In this document: positions 18,407-27,133 of the stretch, piece by piece
Numbering within the stretch: the first letter of the stretch is position 1
How the letters are laid out: every line of letters begins with the position of its first letter
NCBI GenBank assembly: GCA_016285345.1
Contig: JAEEQN010000001.1
Span: 123,865-187,864, forward strand
DNA: 64,000 nucleotides
Direction: 5' to 3'
DNA from: Victivallales bacterium
Lineage (GTDB): Bacteria > Verrucomicrobiota > Lentisphaeria > Victivallales > UBA1829
Notes under the pieces: generated by a model
Told to the model about the DNA's origin: nothing
Seen by the model: the letters and a program-made list of their open reading frames with translations, nothing else
Database searches by the model: none
Made by a program: the position numbers and the translations under genes

Positions 18407-19374
18407 TGTCAAAAATCCTCGGATATTTTTAGGAAATCTCTATCAATTCGTTTTTGAGAGAGCGTTCGGTTGTTGACGGATAAGAACCATCGGATGCGAT
18501 TCTTTGTTCCCCATAAAAAGCATTTGTACACTGCTGTCTGGAAAAAAAAGGTTATGATTGAAAACGTCGGCTCCTGCGCTATATTATAGAACACTAACAG
18601 TCTCAATGAAAACATAGGAGACTCGACAGCATATTACTATAGCATCTTCCAGCAACTTGTCAAGTTTGTTCCGCGATATCGTTTGGAAAAAAGCGTGGAA
18701 AAGCATTCCGGCGACCGTTACTGCACGCATTTTACCGCCATCCGCCAGCTCAAAACGGTTTTCTGCGCCCAGCTCGCCGGAAAGGATTCTCTCCGTGAGG
18801 TCGAGTCAGGCTTGCTCATGAATGCCGAACGCATGTACCATCTCGATATGGAAGCGGTTTCGAAGTCAACATGTCGGACGCGATAAACCGGCGTTCGCCG
18901 GAAATCTTCCGGGCGATGTTCGAGGAAATCCTGAATCGTGCGCTTGCCTGTGCTCCCGGGCATAATTTCAAGTTCAAAAACCCGCTCCATGTCATCGACA
19001 GCACAACCATAGCTCTGAGCCTGACGGTCTACAGCTGGGCCCATTACCGGAAGCAGAAAGGTGCAATCAAGCTTCATACGGAGCTGGACTTGTCCGGCAA
19101 TCTGCCCTGTTATGTGCTGATGACCAACGGAAGGATGTCCGAACGGCGAAGAAAAATGTCTCAATCAAACCGGACAGCATCGTCCAGCTCTGCCAAAGAA
19201 AGGCGCGATCTTGGACGAACTCATCGAATATACCGGCGCAGCCTCGGTCAAAAAAAACGGGCAAACTCAAGCTCATCGAATTCATGGACGATGAGGGAAA
19301 AACGTATCAGTTCCTGACCAACAACTTCAAGCTTGCAGCATCATCCATCTCGGAAATCTTCAAACAGCGCTGGC
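18139..19374. repeat. Segmental duplication, copy B
   Basis: The counterpart of 7779-9014. It covers the 5' end of the sulfatase-like gene, the upstream DNA and a truncated IS4 copy. Similarity stops abruptly after CAGCGCTGGC, where copy A continues into the rest of the transposase and copy B continues into unrelated minus-strand coding sequence. Confidence 0.9.
18529..19374 (+). mobile_element. IS4-type insertion sequence, truncated and frameshifted (copy B)
   Basis: It has the same left end (CACTGCTGTCTG) and the same disabling frameshifts as copy A, plus one extra A in an A-run near 19250. The last ~320 bp, including the C-terminal DDE region and the right inverted end, are gone. The shared frameshifts mean the element was already dead before the block was duplicated. 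Confidence 0.85.
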
Positions 19375-19517
19375 CAAGTGTTTTGTGTTTTCTCTCTCTG
19401 TAAATTCTTCCAAATCATATCCTTTAGCAATAATCTTATCTTTAAGTTCTTTAGACAATGCAACAGATTTATCGTTTTTGAAATGTTCAGAATACAGAGG
19501 ATGATATCCCCTCTTTA
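19375..19517 (-). pseudogene. Out-of-frame remainder of a module-bearing gene
   Basis: On the minus strand one frame reads GYHPLYSEHFKNDKSVALSK and continues without stops to the IS breakpoint. It lies directly after, but one frame away from, the C-terminal module of the 19518-20714 ORF. It looks like the continuation of a lost gene that also began with the AVPVATADEAEKLN module. No family recognised. Confidence 0.45.
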
Positions 19518-20714
19518 TTATTTCTTGCTCCTTTTTTCAAAAAATAAAAGAGCATCCGCATTCAGCTTCTCAGCCTCATCCGCGGTTGCGACGGGCACAG
19601 CGGCAGGCTTAGCCTTGGGCATCGTTTCGACGGGCTTCGACAAAGATAGATAAAAAGGCTTAAACAGGGTTTTATTTTGGTTAATCAAATAACCAACATC
19701 TATTTCCCTGACAGGGTATTCATTCGGGAGAGACCGTTCGAAAACTTTGTATTTCCCATAGCGTCCTGTTTCATTCTTGGTATCTGCATAAAAACTTCGA
19801 TTATCTTTAAATCTTTTGCGTGATAGAAAAACTTGGTTTGTTGGAAACAAAAGATATATTATTTTGTCTTTAGACTGCAAATCAGCACCAACAATCCAAA
19901 TAAGTTTGTTTCCCAACTGATATATATATGTCTCAAAAAACGGGCTGCAGGATTTTAGTGTGCCGTTACAAATGATAGAGTTTAAGGCTGGGATAGTTTT
20001 TAAATCCTCAAAAGATGATGGGATAAACTTCTCATGGAAATATACCGAAATATATTGTTTTTTGCTTTTTATGTAATTCCTAGTCTTCTTTAATATTGTA
20101 TTGGAATTATATAAACATTTTTTTAAGGTTCCGGCACTATTTTTTCCCCCTTTTTCTGAAAATACTAGATATGCATTGTTATTCCAAAAGTCATATTGAT
20201 AATAGATCGAATCTAAATCTTCATATGTTTGTGGGGGGTGACATAAAACTATTTGATTGTTTTTTTGGGGAGAATACAGAATTCGATCATATTCCTTTTC
20301 TTCAATTAAAATAGTTGCTTCTTTGTCGTGTGATAAAAAGAATGCTGTATCTTCCATTAAACAAAACAAATAGTTGTTTCGTGAACCAGAAAAAGAGAGG
20401 AAGAAATGAGAGATTAATACCAAAAAGATAAAAGAAACAATAATTCTTTTTATTTGTTTGATTTGTACTACTTTTAATGCGTAGGCAAGCGAGATAATAT
20501 AGAAGATTTGAATCGAGAAACAGTATCTTGAAGTAATAATCGGTGCTTTTATTCTCCATACAAAGAAGAACATAATAGACAAAACAAAAAGAAGACCAAC
20601 TCTCCATTTAAAACAAAGGATTAAAATACAAAAAAACAAAAAAAGGAAAAAATCTGGAACATAAAGAGAGCGTATTATTGATACAAAAACATCTATCATT
20701 GTAAAAAAGCCCAA
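19518..20714 (-). pseudogene. C-terminal half of a GT39/ArnT-like glycosyltransferase, with chimeric tail
   Basis: 398 codons, starting only with a TTG that overlaps the upstream ORF by 19 nt. The first ~110 residues are four membrane helices of the kind that follow the N-terminal half of GT39 enzymes. A soluble periplasmic region follows. The last ~40 residues (KPAAVPVATADEAEKLNADA) are the module found near the N-termini of the SGNH and sulfatase-like proteins, so the C-terminus is a recombination chimera. It is in the -1 frame relative to 20696-21487, and the two ORFs together would make one ~650-residue enzyme. I mark it as broken, though recoding is possible. Confidence 0.6.
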
Positions 20715-21487
20715 TTGAGAATAAAATCAAACTTCTTTAAATAACGGCCAGACAAAAAATAAGAAAATGGGACATTCATAATATAAACGATTGAGCCAAA
20801 AGAAATAATTGAGAATGAAATGAATAAGAATAATTTCTTTATGCCTTTTGAAAAAGATTTAAGGTTTGAAAATGTTATCCAAAGTACAAAGATTGCAAAC
20901 AATTCTAATGCTTCAAATCTGCATAAGAGAGCGCATGAGGAGAATATCGCGGCATATGCCACATAGAATATTTTACTTGTTCTGGTAAGACTTTTTATAA
21001 AAAAATATGTCGCCAGACAGGAAAAAAATAAATAGGAGTTTTCTCTTGTCATTTGACAAGAGTAATGAATAAGTGTTGGATGTGTTGCCACTAATATGCC
21101 GCTACACAATGCAGCGGCTTTTGAGGGAAATAATGCATATGCTATTTTGATTAACGCTATAATGATCCCCAAACCTAAAACAATATTGATGATTGTTCCA
21201 CCTTTAATTACATCATATCCGAATAATGAATAAGGTATCTTGAGAATGAAGATGCTGAGAGGAGGATAATATGATTTACCCGGAATAATGCCCGAAAAAT
21301 CCCATAATTCAATAAACTCCTTGTATTTAAAGGAATCGCGAACAGGGACAGGATATACGATGCAATATATGACTCTAATTAGTCCCCCCAGCGCAACGCA
21401 TGGTATATCAATCGAAAACAGATCTTTTTTTTGTGAAAAAAACATACGAGGCTTCAGCCAGAATTTGGTCGTATCCTCTTCAATCAT
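20696..21487 (-). CDS. GT39/ArnT-like membrane glycosyltransferase, N-terminal half
   Basis: The ORF runs to 21586. I prefer ATG 21487 because AAGGA lies 10 nt upstream and the protein then begins with a short cytoplasmic tail before helix 1. It has about seven membrane helices. After helix 1 comes the acidic loop VPVRDSFKYKEF, typical of GT-C enzymes that use polyprenyl-phosphate sugars. The ORF ends in TGA just after a T-TTT-TTA heptamer, and the reading continues in the -1 frame as the 19518-20714 ORF. It may be a frameshift mutant or a recoded gene. Likely role: adding a sugar to the exported glycan. Confidence 0.65.
   Translation of the reverse strand: MIEEDTTKFWLKPRMFFSQKKDLFSIDIPCVALGGLIRVIYCIVYPVPVRDSFKYKEFIELWDFSGIIPGKSYYPPLSIFILKIPYSLFGYDVIKGGTIINIVLGLGIIIALIKIAYALFPSKAAALCSGILVATHPTLIHYSCQMTRENSYLFFSCLATYFFIKSLTRTSKIFYVAYAAIFSSCALLCRFEALELFAIFVLWITFSNLKSFSKGIKKLFLFISFSIISFGSIVYIMNVPFSYFLSGRYLKKFDFILNWAFLQ
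20702..20708 (-). promoter_or_regulatory. Candidate -1 frameshift heptamer T-TTT-TTA
   Basis: On the minus strand the zero-frame codons GCT TTT TTA CAA TGA contain the heptamer T TTT TTA in the correct phase for simultaneous -1 slippage. A -1 shift joins this ORF to the next (ACA ATG ATA GAT). The same sequence would be a hotspot for an ordinary indel. Confidence 0.4.
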
Positions 21488-21569
21488 GTCCGGCATGTCC
21501 TTAATATGAGAGTTTACTGTGGCTTGCGACGAACATGCGGGCAACTGTGTTTGAGCAGTCCCGCTGGAA

Positions 21570-21609
21570 CGTTGTAATGCTCCCATTTATCAATGTGAGC
21601 ATTACAACG
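21570..21609. terminator. 13-bp perfect hairpin between two genes
   Basis: CGTTGTAATGCTC and its exact complement flank a 14-nt loop, 25 nt after the stop of the 21634-22935 gene and upstream of the GT39 start. It has no T-run, so it may be a processing or attenuation structure rather than an intrinsic terminator. Confidence 0.45.
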
Positions 21610-21633
21610 ATCTCCTGAGACTGTCACAATATA

Positions 21634-22935
21634 TTAATACTCTACAATAAAGTCTTCAATTTGAACAGTATTCTGTTCCTGCTGACCGGCGGTATTTGAG
21701 AGAATAACCGGAACGACATAATATGTCCCACGACAAAGTTTGGATCCAAATTTCAGGTGATTGTCATCTTTTTTTATCTTAGCCGAAAAAGTTACTTCTT
21801 CTCCAGGTTGGAGCAATTGTGAACCAGTATAAAGGTAAGTCGCTCCTTGGCGAGATTGGACTCGAACAGAAGTCCCGATTTTGATATCTTTTTTACTTGC
21901 CTTGTTAAATAGAATTTCAACATGACTATCATCAACTTTTTTCACATCCTCTATTGTTCCTTCCACAAATGAATGATTTGGAAAGTCAGAAAGATCTTCT
22001 TTTGCGTCCAAAACAAGACGGCATCCTTTTTCCCATTCAGGCTCCGAATCCACAACGATTGTGTTTTTTTCCTTGTCAATCGAAATGACATTCATAACTT
22101 TGCCGCTTTTATATGGTATATTTTTGTTGTCAATTAACTTCCCATCCTTTGTATATGGAGCATAGCCCAGATAAACTTTTGTTGGTTTCTCGCCAATGTT
22201 CTTTATCCTGACCGAATTGGTAATAGTATTATCAGAAACAAGTATTCTGTTTTTGGAATAGACTCTGGAACGTATCCCTGTTAATGAGAAAGAATTCTCT
22301 GTAATCTTTGTTTTTGCATCAGAAGTCGAACAATTCGTATCCGTAATGACAAGTTTTCCTGGGGAAGAAAGAAAGAGATCATTCTTCATAAAAGATAAAA
22401 CAATCCTTTCTACTTCCAATTTTCTGGAATTTGTTGCGGTAAAGCTTAGAAAGAATGAATAATCATTTGTATCTTCCAGATGGAATGTCGCCGATTTTAC
22501 ACTGTAACCTATAAAAGTGTCATTTTGCAATGCATCTGAAATAACTGTTTTTTCGTTGCTCAAAACAGAAAATTGCAAATCATCATTTTTTGAAATAATG
22601 TCAATTCTGCAGTCCTGCGATACATCGACATTTGCAAGCTGGATTCTTAAGAGAGAACTTTTTTTGAGTTCATCGTCTAAAAGAATGTTAATCGTTTCAT
22701 TTTGACTGAAAACGCTTTTCTCCGTCCAAAATTGTTTAATATTTGACGGAGTAAAAACAATGGTGTTGTTGTATCCTTTTGACTGAATATAGGAATCAAG
22801 CAAGGCTGCATCATCCGTTTTCTGTTTGTCGGTCTGTGCGTTACCAATGAGTGTCATCACCAAAGAAGCCAGGATAGCAATAGTCTTGAATGCCCCGCAG
22901 CTTTTCTTAATTTTTTTTTGCGCAAAGATAATCAT
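21634..22935 (-). CDS. Secreted protein of unknown function
   Basis: 433 residues with an N-terminal signal peptide (about residues 12-34, ending near GNAQ). The rest is rich in beta-strand pattern. No catalytic motif seen. The C-terminal ~200 residues contain segments such as KVYLGYAPYTKDGKLI and LQPGEEVTFSAKI that look like adhesin-type or jelly-roll beta domains. It lies between the flavin/Fe-S protein and the GT39 gene on the same strand, separated from the former by an IS relic. A carbohydrate-binding or surface role is a guess. Confidence 0.6.
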   Translation of the reverse strand: MIIFAQKKIKKSCGAFKTIAILASLVMTLIGNAQTDKQKTDDAALLDSYIQSKGYNNTIVFTPSNIKQFWTEKSVFSQNETINILLDDELKKSSLLRIQLANVDVSQDCRIDIISKNDDLQFSVLSNEKTVISDALQNDTFIGYSVKSATFHLEDTNDYSFFLSFTATNSRKLEVERIVLSFMKNDLFLSSPGKLVITDTNCSTSDAKTKITENSFSLTGIRSRVYSKNRILVSDNTITNSVRIKNIGEKPTKVYLGYAPYTKDGKLIDNKNIPYKSGKVMNVISIDKEKNTIVVDSEPEWEKGCRLVLDAKEDLSDFPNHSFVEGTIEDVKKVDDSHVEILFNKASKKDIKIGTSVRVQSRQGATYLYTGSQLLQPGEEVTFSAKIKKDDNHLKFGSKLCRGTYYVVPVILSNTAGQQEQNTVQIEDFIVEY

Positions 22936-23044
22936 AGAATCTCTCCGTAAGTTGTTTGGTTTATTTATTTGTAAATTTGAGTGTTTGTATCACTGTTTTC
23001 TGGTTCTATTTTTCAGAAATGATTGTAAATATTTGCTTTTACAT

Positions 23045-23105
23045 TGTGTTGAAAAGCACTAACCACCTCAATATAAACGTAGGAGGTCCGATAATACTGT
23101 GCCGG
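23045..23105 (+). mobile_element. Relic of the IS4-type left end
   Basis: AGCACTAACCACCTCAATAT followed by AAACGTAGGAGG aligns with AACACTAACAGTCTCAATGA followed by AAACATAGGAG inside copies A and B. Similarity fades after about 60 bp. The rest of 22936-23203 has no gene that I can support. Confidence 0.5.
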
Positions 23106-23203
23106 GTTCTGCGGGTTTGTCGCAGTCCTTCGCATTCTTCAAAGCCATCTGCCAAAAACGCTCTATAGTTTTCACCGTCACAACGACTCCTGCATCCATG
23201 CTA

Positions 23204-24388
23204 TTACCCTTTCACAACAGATCTGAGCTTGCCTCTAATAGATTCCGGTATCATTCTCCAAAGTCTTTGCTTCAATGGAGGCTTAGTACACTCAAATACC
23301 GCCTTCCTAAAACTTGTTCTCTTCAACAATTCGAAAAACTTATCACGGTTCCTGTGCATATCAGTGGGTGCTCTGAACAATCTCTGACTTGTGAGAGCCC
23401 ACTCCGATGAAACTTCTTCTAAATCCATTACGGTTTTTATCGTTTCAAAGGCATCTCTTGCTTTTTCGGTATTGAACAGAAGCAAGGAAACACCTTCAAT
23501 CGGTCGATAATCCGGTTTCACCTTTTCAATTCCCCAAGCATCTGCAATCGTGAAGTCAGAAACCCTTTCTTTGCATGTGAAATGGCATACAGCACATGAC
23601 GGTCTGTAAAAAAGACGTGAATAATATCCTCGTAAAAAAGGATCTTTTTCTCTTGTGCGAATATACTTGTGTCCATTACTAAATTCAACCCATGCGGTTC
23701 TTGAATTGACTTTGTTTCTATCCGCTTCTTTATTCTTGAATCTAAACTCGCAAACGTGCGCTTTTTCTTTTTCTTCTTCCTCTTTTATGTACTTATCAAA
23801 CAATGCTTGGCTTGGAACACCATGGCAAAGAATGCTTACCGTTACCAAATTGTCTCTTGAAACTTTTTTTGTATCAAGGTATGAAATCAAAGCCGCACAT
23901 TGGCATGATACACCTGAGAATAAGACCTTCTTTCCAGCCTTCAAATCATCTTCAATCTTATTGAAGCACCCAACTGTATCGCTTTGAATGTATTTGGATT
24001 TTCTGAACTTCTTGCATTCATCTTCCGTTTCCGCCCGTCCGTGAACAACCTTAAAGTGATCCTCATACTGTGCGCCGTAGACTACATATCCTCCTCGATA
24101 ATATGTTTGGTATATTGCTGTAAAAGCGCCGCCAGACGAGCTGTCATAGATCACATCTTTGGATTTGTATGTACCTACATACGATTTGACAGAAGCATAA
24201 CTTTGGAAATTGGAAAAGTTCAAAGGACATGTTTTTTCACACAGACTGCAGTTGATGCATTTCTCTTTGTCGATTACAGGATATCTGAAAGTCTCATCAT
24301 CTTCCTTTAATGAAATAGCGCCTTTGGGGCATATGTCCGCACAGGCGCCGCATCCACAGCAATTCTTATTGCATTCTTTGATGGCCAT
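23204..24388 (-). CDS. F420H2-dehydrogenase beta-subunit-like Fe-S flavoprotein
   Basis: 394 residues. Two 4Fe-4S clusters are visible at the N-terminus: CCGCGACADICP and CINCSLCEKTCP. The body matches the Coenzyme F420 hydrogenase/dehydrogenase beta-subunit family (FrhB N and C domains), including SSSGGAFTAI and GVSCQCAALISYL. Members are common in polysaccharide clusters of bacteria that have no F420, next to pyruvyl transferases and glycosyltransferases. The true reaction there is not settled; a flavin-linked redox step on a sugar is usually proposed. It starts 2 nt after the tagD-like stop, so it is co-transcribed. Confidence 0.85.
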   Translation of the reverse strand: MAIKECNKNCCGCGACADICPKGAISLKEDDETFRYPVIDKEKCINCSLCEKTCPLNFSNFQSYASVKSYVGTYKSKDVIYDSSSGGAFTAIYQTYYRGGYVVYGAQYEDHFKVVHGRAETEDECKKFRKSKYIQSDTVGCFNKIEDDLKAGKKVLFSGVSCQCAALISYLDTKKVSRDNLVTVSILCHGVPSQALFDKYIKEEEEKEKAHVCEFRFKNKEADRNKVNSRTAWVEFSNGHKYIRTREKDPFLRGYYSRLFYRPSCAVCHFTCKERVSDFTIADAWGIEKVKPDYRPIEGVSLLLFNTEKARDAFETIKTVMDLEEVSSEWALTSQRLFRAPTDMHRNRDKFFELLKRTSFRKAVFECTKPPLKQRLWRMIPESIRGKLRSVVKG

Positions 24389-24390
24389 GC

Positions 24391-24819
24391 CTATCCCTCG
24401 TTTATCTTGTGAAGAACTTCAGATAAAAGTGTCGACGATACTCCTTCCGTATGAGGGAGGAAAACAACATCAACACCTACCTGTTTGAACTCTTCAATCA
24501 TTTTGTTATACATGTCGCTTCCCTTCCAGTCGGATCCGTGAAAAAGCGCATCAAAATGAAGCTTTTTCCATGCTTCCATCTTGTTCATAGAGGTCTGAGG
24601 TACAGCCTCATCAACGCACTTGAGGGCGGACACGATAGCAATTCTTTCCTTAAAAGGGATAATAGGACTCTTGTGTTTATAGTTCTTAACGACTTCATCC
24701 GTACTAACGCCGACTATCAAATAGTCACACTGCTCCTTGGCTTTTTGAAGAATATTCAAATGCCCGATATGAAACATATCGTATACTCCTGTGGTGTAAC
24801 CTATTTTGTACTTAGCCAT
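24391..24819 (-). CDS. tagD: Glycerol-3-phosphate cytidylyltransferase-like protein
   Basis: 142 residues, TagD/GCT size. The nucleotide-binding motif is GVYDMFHIGHLN (HxGH intact), and HTEGVSSTLL matches the C-terminal EGVSTT-type signature. The expected reaction is CTP + glycerol-3-phosphate to CDP-glycerol. Users of that donor in this locus could be the LicD proteins or the TagF-like fusion at 14081. It overlaps the flippase gene by 19 nt. Ethanolamine-phosphate or ribitol-phosphate type substrates cannot be excluded. Confidence 0.85.
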   Translation of the reverse strand: MAKYKIGYTTGVYDMFHIGHLNILQKAKEQCDYLIVGVSTDEVVKNYKHKSPIIPFKERIAIVSALKCVDEAVPQTSMNKMEAWKKLHFDALFHGSDWKGSDMYNKMIEEFKQVGVDVVFLPHTEGVSSTLLSEVLHKINEG

Positions 24820-26348
24820 TGAAAGAAGCTCCTTTCTTTGCTTTTAAAAATTCCTTTAAATTTAACAAAAAGGATCGTAAGTTCCTTTTTGTATATCAAA
24901 AAATCAAAAATAAAAGTTAATGCGGTTGCTACAATAGTTGTAACAATTGCCATTAATACCCATTGCCATATGTTCGATATATCTATAAGATATATCTTTG
25001 AAATAAGCACAGTCGTGAGACTAATGCAGAGAAAAACAACGAGATGCTTTAGGAAAATCGAAAGACTCCTTTTCAGAATATTTCTTCCAAGATATATAGC
25101 ATATTGAAATGTTCGAAAAACAGCAGCACATAGGCTACCAATCGCAACGCCGACTAACCCATAGTGTATTACAAATATCAACGAAACAACAATGTTGATT
25201 ATTGCTTCGGCAAACGCACCATTTCTTGTTTGTTTATAATGACCTACTGCTTTTACAACCGTTTCATAAGGAATCCTGAAACAGCTAAAAGCGCCAGCGA
25301 TTGTAAAGATGATCCCAAACACTGGTCTAATGTAATTTACATCATGTACGCCATGGGTATATATACCAGCAAATGAAGTTATCATAACAAGAGTTACGGA
25401 GTAAAGAACAGATGCAATTGAGAATACAATAAGTTCATATAGGGCAAGGTTTGAATGCATTAGCTCCACCTCGTTTTTAACATACATATTACCGAAGGCG
25501 GCTCCAAATCCCGTAATAAAATTTGTAACAACTCTACGTATGCTTACTATGACAAAACAATAAACTGTGTACACAGAAACTTCTAAAAGCCCGGCAAATA
25601 CCGTCAAAACCATAATGCCAGTATTATTATTTACAAAGTTTGCTACTTCGTGACCGACAGCATCCCATCGTTGTTTGATTAAATCACCTTTTGCCTCGAC
25701 TGTTTTATCGATATGATATTTTTTTTTGGTGTATAGGCTAACAGCTATAGGCATAATCACAAAAACAATCGAGCTTCCAAGCTTTACTAAATGAATGGTT
25801 CCCCCGAGTAAAATAATAAATACCGCTACAATGGTATTAATTATTTTTCCTATAATATCAAAGACAAATGTTACACTTTGTTTCTGATCAGCTATCAAAA
25901 CCATTTTATATGTCAAACCAAAATAATACTGAGCAAAAGTTGACATAGATATAATCAAGATAAGTGAAAAGGAAAATAACCATGTAAAATCTCTATTAAT
26001 CCAAATTGGATATATAACTGAGAAGATGATTGCAAAAGCAACAAAAATCAAAGCGATTTTGCGCATGAAGCGTTCGGTCTGAATGACAATCGCACTGATT
26101 CCCTTGTAATCATGTTCAGCTAAAGGTTTATATAGAGCAACTCTGGTAACGCCACCGATTCCTGCCTTCATTAAGGCAATCACAGAAATGAATTGACTGA
26201 TAGAAGATGTGATCCCATTATATGCGGATCCAAATGTTGTCATAATTAATCTTGGAAGGATTAATCCACATATCAATGCCACAAATTCATCGGCAAATCC
26301 CATGATGGTGTTTAGGAAAGCCTTTTGACTTCTACTCTCTTTTCGCAT
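24801..26348 (-). CDS. wzx: Polysaccharide flippase (Wzx-like, MOP superfamily)
   Basis: 515 residues and about 12-14 membrane helices with few charged residues inside. The pattern (GLILPRLIMTTFGSAYNGIT near the N-terminus, repeated helix pairs) matches O-antigen and capsule repeat-unit translocases. It would carry undecaprenyl-linked repeat units to the periplasm for polymerisation by the Wzy-like protein at 27998. It is followed directly by tagD, with overlap. Confidence 0.88.
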   Translation of the reverse strand: MRKESRSQKAFLNTIMGFADEFVALICGLILPRLIMTTFGSAYNGITSSISQFISVIALMKAGIGGVTRVALYKPLAEHDYKGISAIVIQTERFMRKIALIFVAFAIIFSVIYPIWINRDFTWLFSFSLILIISMSTFAQYYFGLTYKMVLIADQKQSVTFVFDIIGKIINTIVAVFIILLGGTIHLVKLGSSIVFVIMPIAVSLYTKKKYHIDKTVEAKGDLIKQRWDAVGHEVANFVNNNTGIMVLTVFAGLLEVSVYTVYCFVIVSIRRVVTNFITGFGAAFGNMYVKNEVELMHSNLALYELIVFSIASVLYSVTLVMITSFAGIYTHGVHDVNYIRPVFGIIFTIAGAFSCFRIPYETVVKAVGHYKQTRNGAFAEAIINIVVSLIFVIHYGLVGVAIGSLCAAVFRTFQYAIYLGRNILKRSLSIFLKHLVVFLCISLTTVLISKIYLIDISNIWQWVLMAIVTTIVATALTFIFDFLIYKKELTILFVKFKGIFKSKERSFFQWLSTK

Positions 26349-26352
26349 GTCC

Positions 26353-27123
26353 TTACCTTATATCAAATATCTTGCTCATCTCAGAATCAATATATTCTTG
26401 AGGAGGGTATTTCATGTAATCGCCATAATATTGCTTCAAGTAGAAATCTGTTTGATCCGGTATTCTTACAGATAATCCTTCATACTCTGCGATTACACCC
26501 TGCCCGTAAACTTCTTTTCTGAAAATATTCTTTTTCCCATATTTGCCAGATGGATTCATGACAAATGAAGCCGTTGAATATAGGTATCTATTGCACAGCT
26601 TGTTAAATTCCTCAATAAAATACATTCTACTATACTTTCCAACACCTAACTTTCCAAAAGCGAATAAAAATTTACCTTTTAGCAACAGCTTCCAAAATGG
26701 CTGTCTCATAAGAGCATTGGATTTGGTATAGTAACGAGCCTCTTCGATCAGTTTAAGCTGTTCAGATTCATCATTTGGAAGCCCTATCAACCTAAAAACA
26801 TCCAAATGCAGCTTATTTGTACTATATCCTCTTAAACCAATTCTAGGAAATTGCCTTAAAGTTTTGTCGTCAATTTTATAATAATCAACATAATATTTTG
26901 GGGGAAGCTCATGAATCATGCACTCAACGAATCTGTCAATTTCGTTCTCGGGAACAATAATATCCGCATCATAATCCCAAGGAATCGGACCTTTATGTCT
27001 GACCGCACCCAATACGGTGCCTGCTTGACAATAATATGTTATGTTGTTTCTGTCACAGATGCTAACAGTTATTGCCATCAACTCTTTTTCTATTTCCTGC
27101 ATTTTTTGTATTGAATATTTCAT
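26353..27123 (-). CDS. LicD-family phosphotransferase (second)
   Basis: The track ORF extends to 27270, but the ATG at 27123 is 10 nt after the upstream licD stop, has GGGAG upstream, and begins the conserved domain (256 aa). Motifs are CQAGTVLGAVRHKGPIPWDYD followed by DIIVP, the LicD nucleotidyltransferase-fold metal site. LicD proteins move phosphocholine or other phospho-alcohols from CDP donors to glycans. A CDP-glycerol or CMP-phosphonate donor is plausible in this locus. Confidence 0.85.
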   Translation of the reverse strand: MKYSIQKMQEIEKELMAITVSICDRNNITYYCQAGTVLGAVRHKGPIPWDYDADIIVPENEIDRFVECMIHELPPKYYVDYYKIDDKTLRQFPRIGLRGYSTNKLHLDVFRLIGLPNDESEQLKLIEEARYYTKSNALMRQPFWKLLLKGKFLFAFGKLGVGKYSRMYFIEEFNKLCNRYLYSTASFVMNPSGKYGKKNIFRKEVYGQGVIAEYEGLSVRIPDQTDFYLKQYYGDYMKYPPQEYIDSEMSKIFDIR

Positions 27124-27133
27124 CGTTTTCTCC

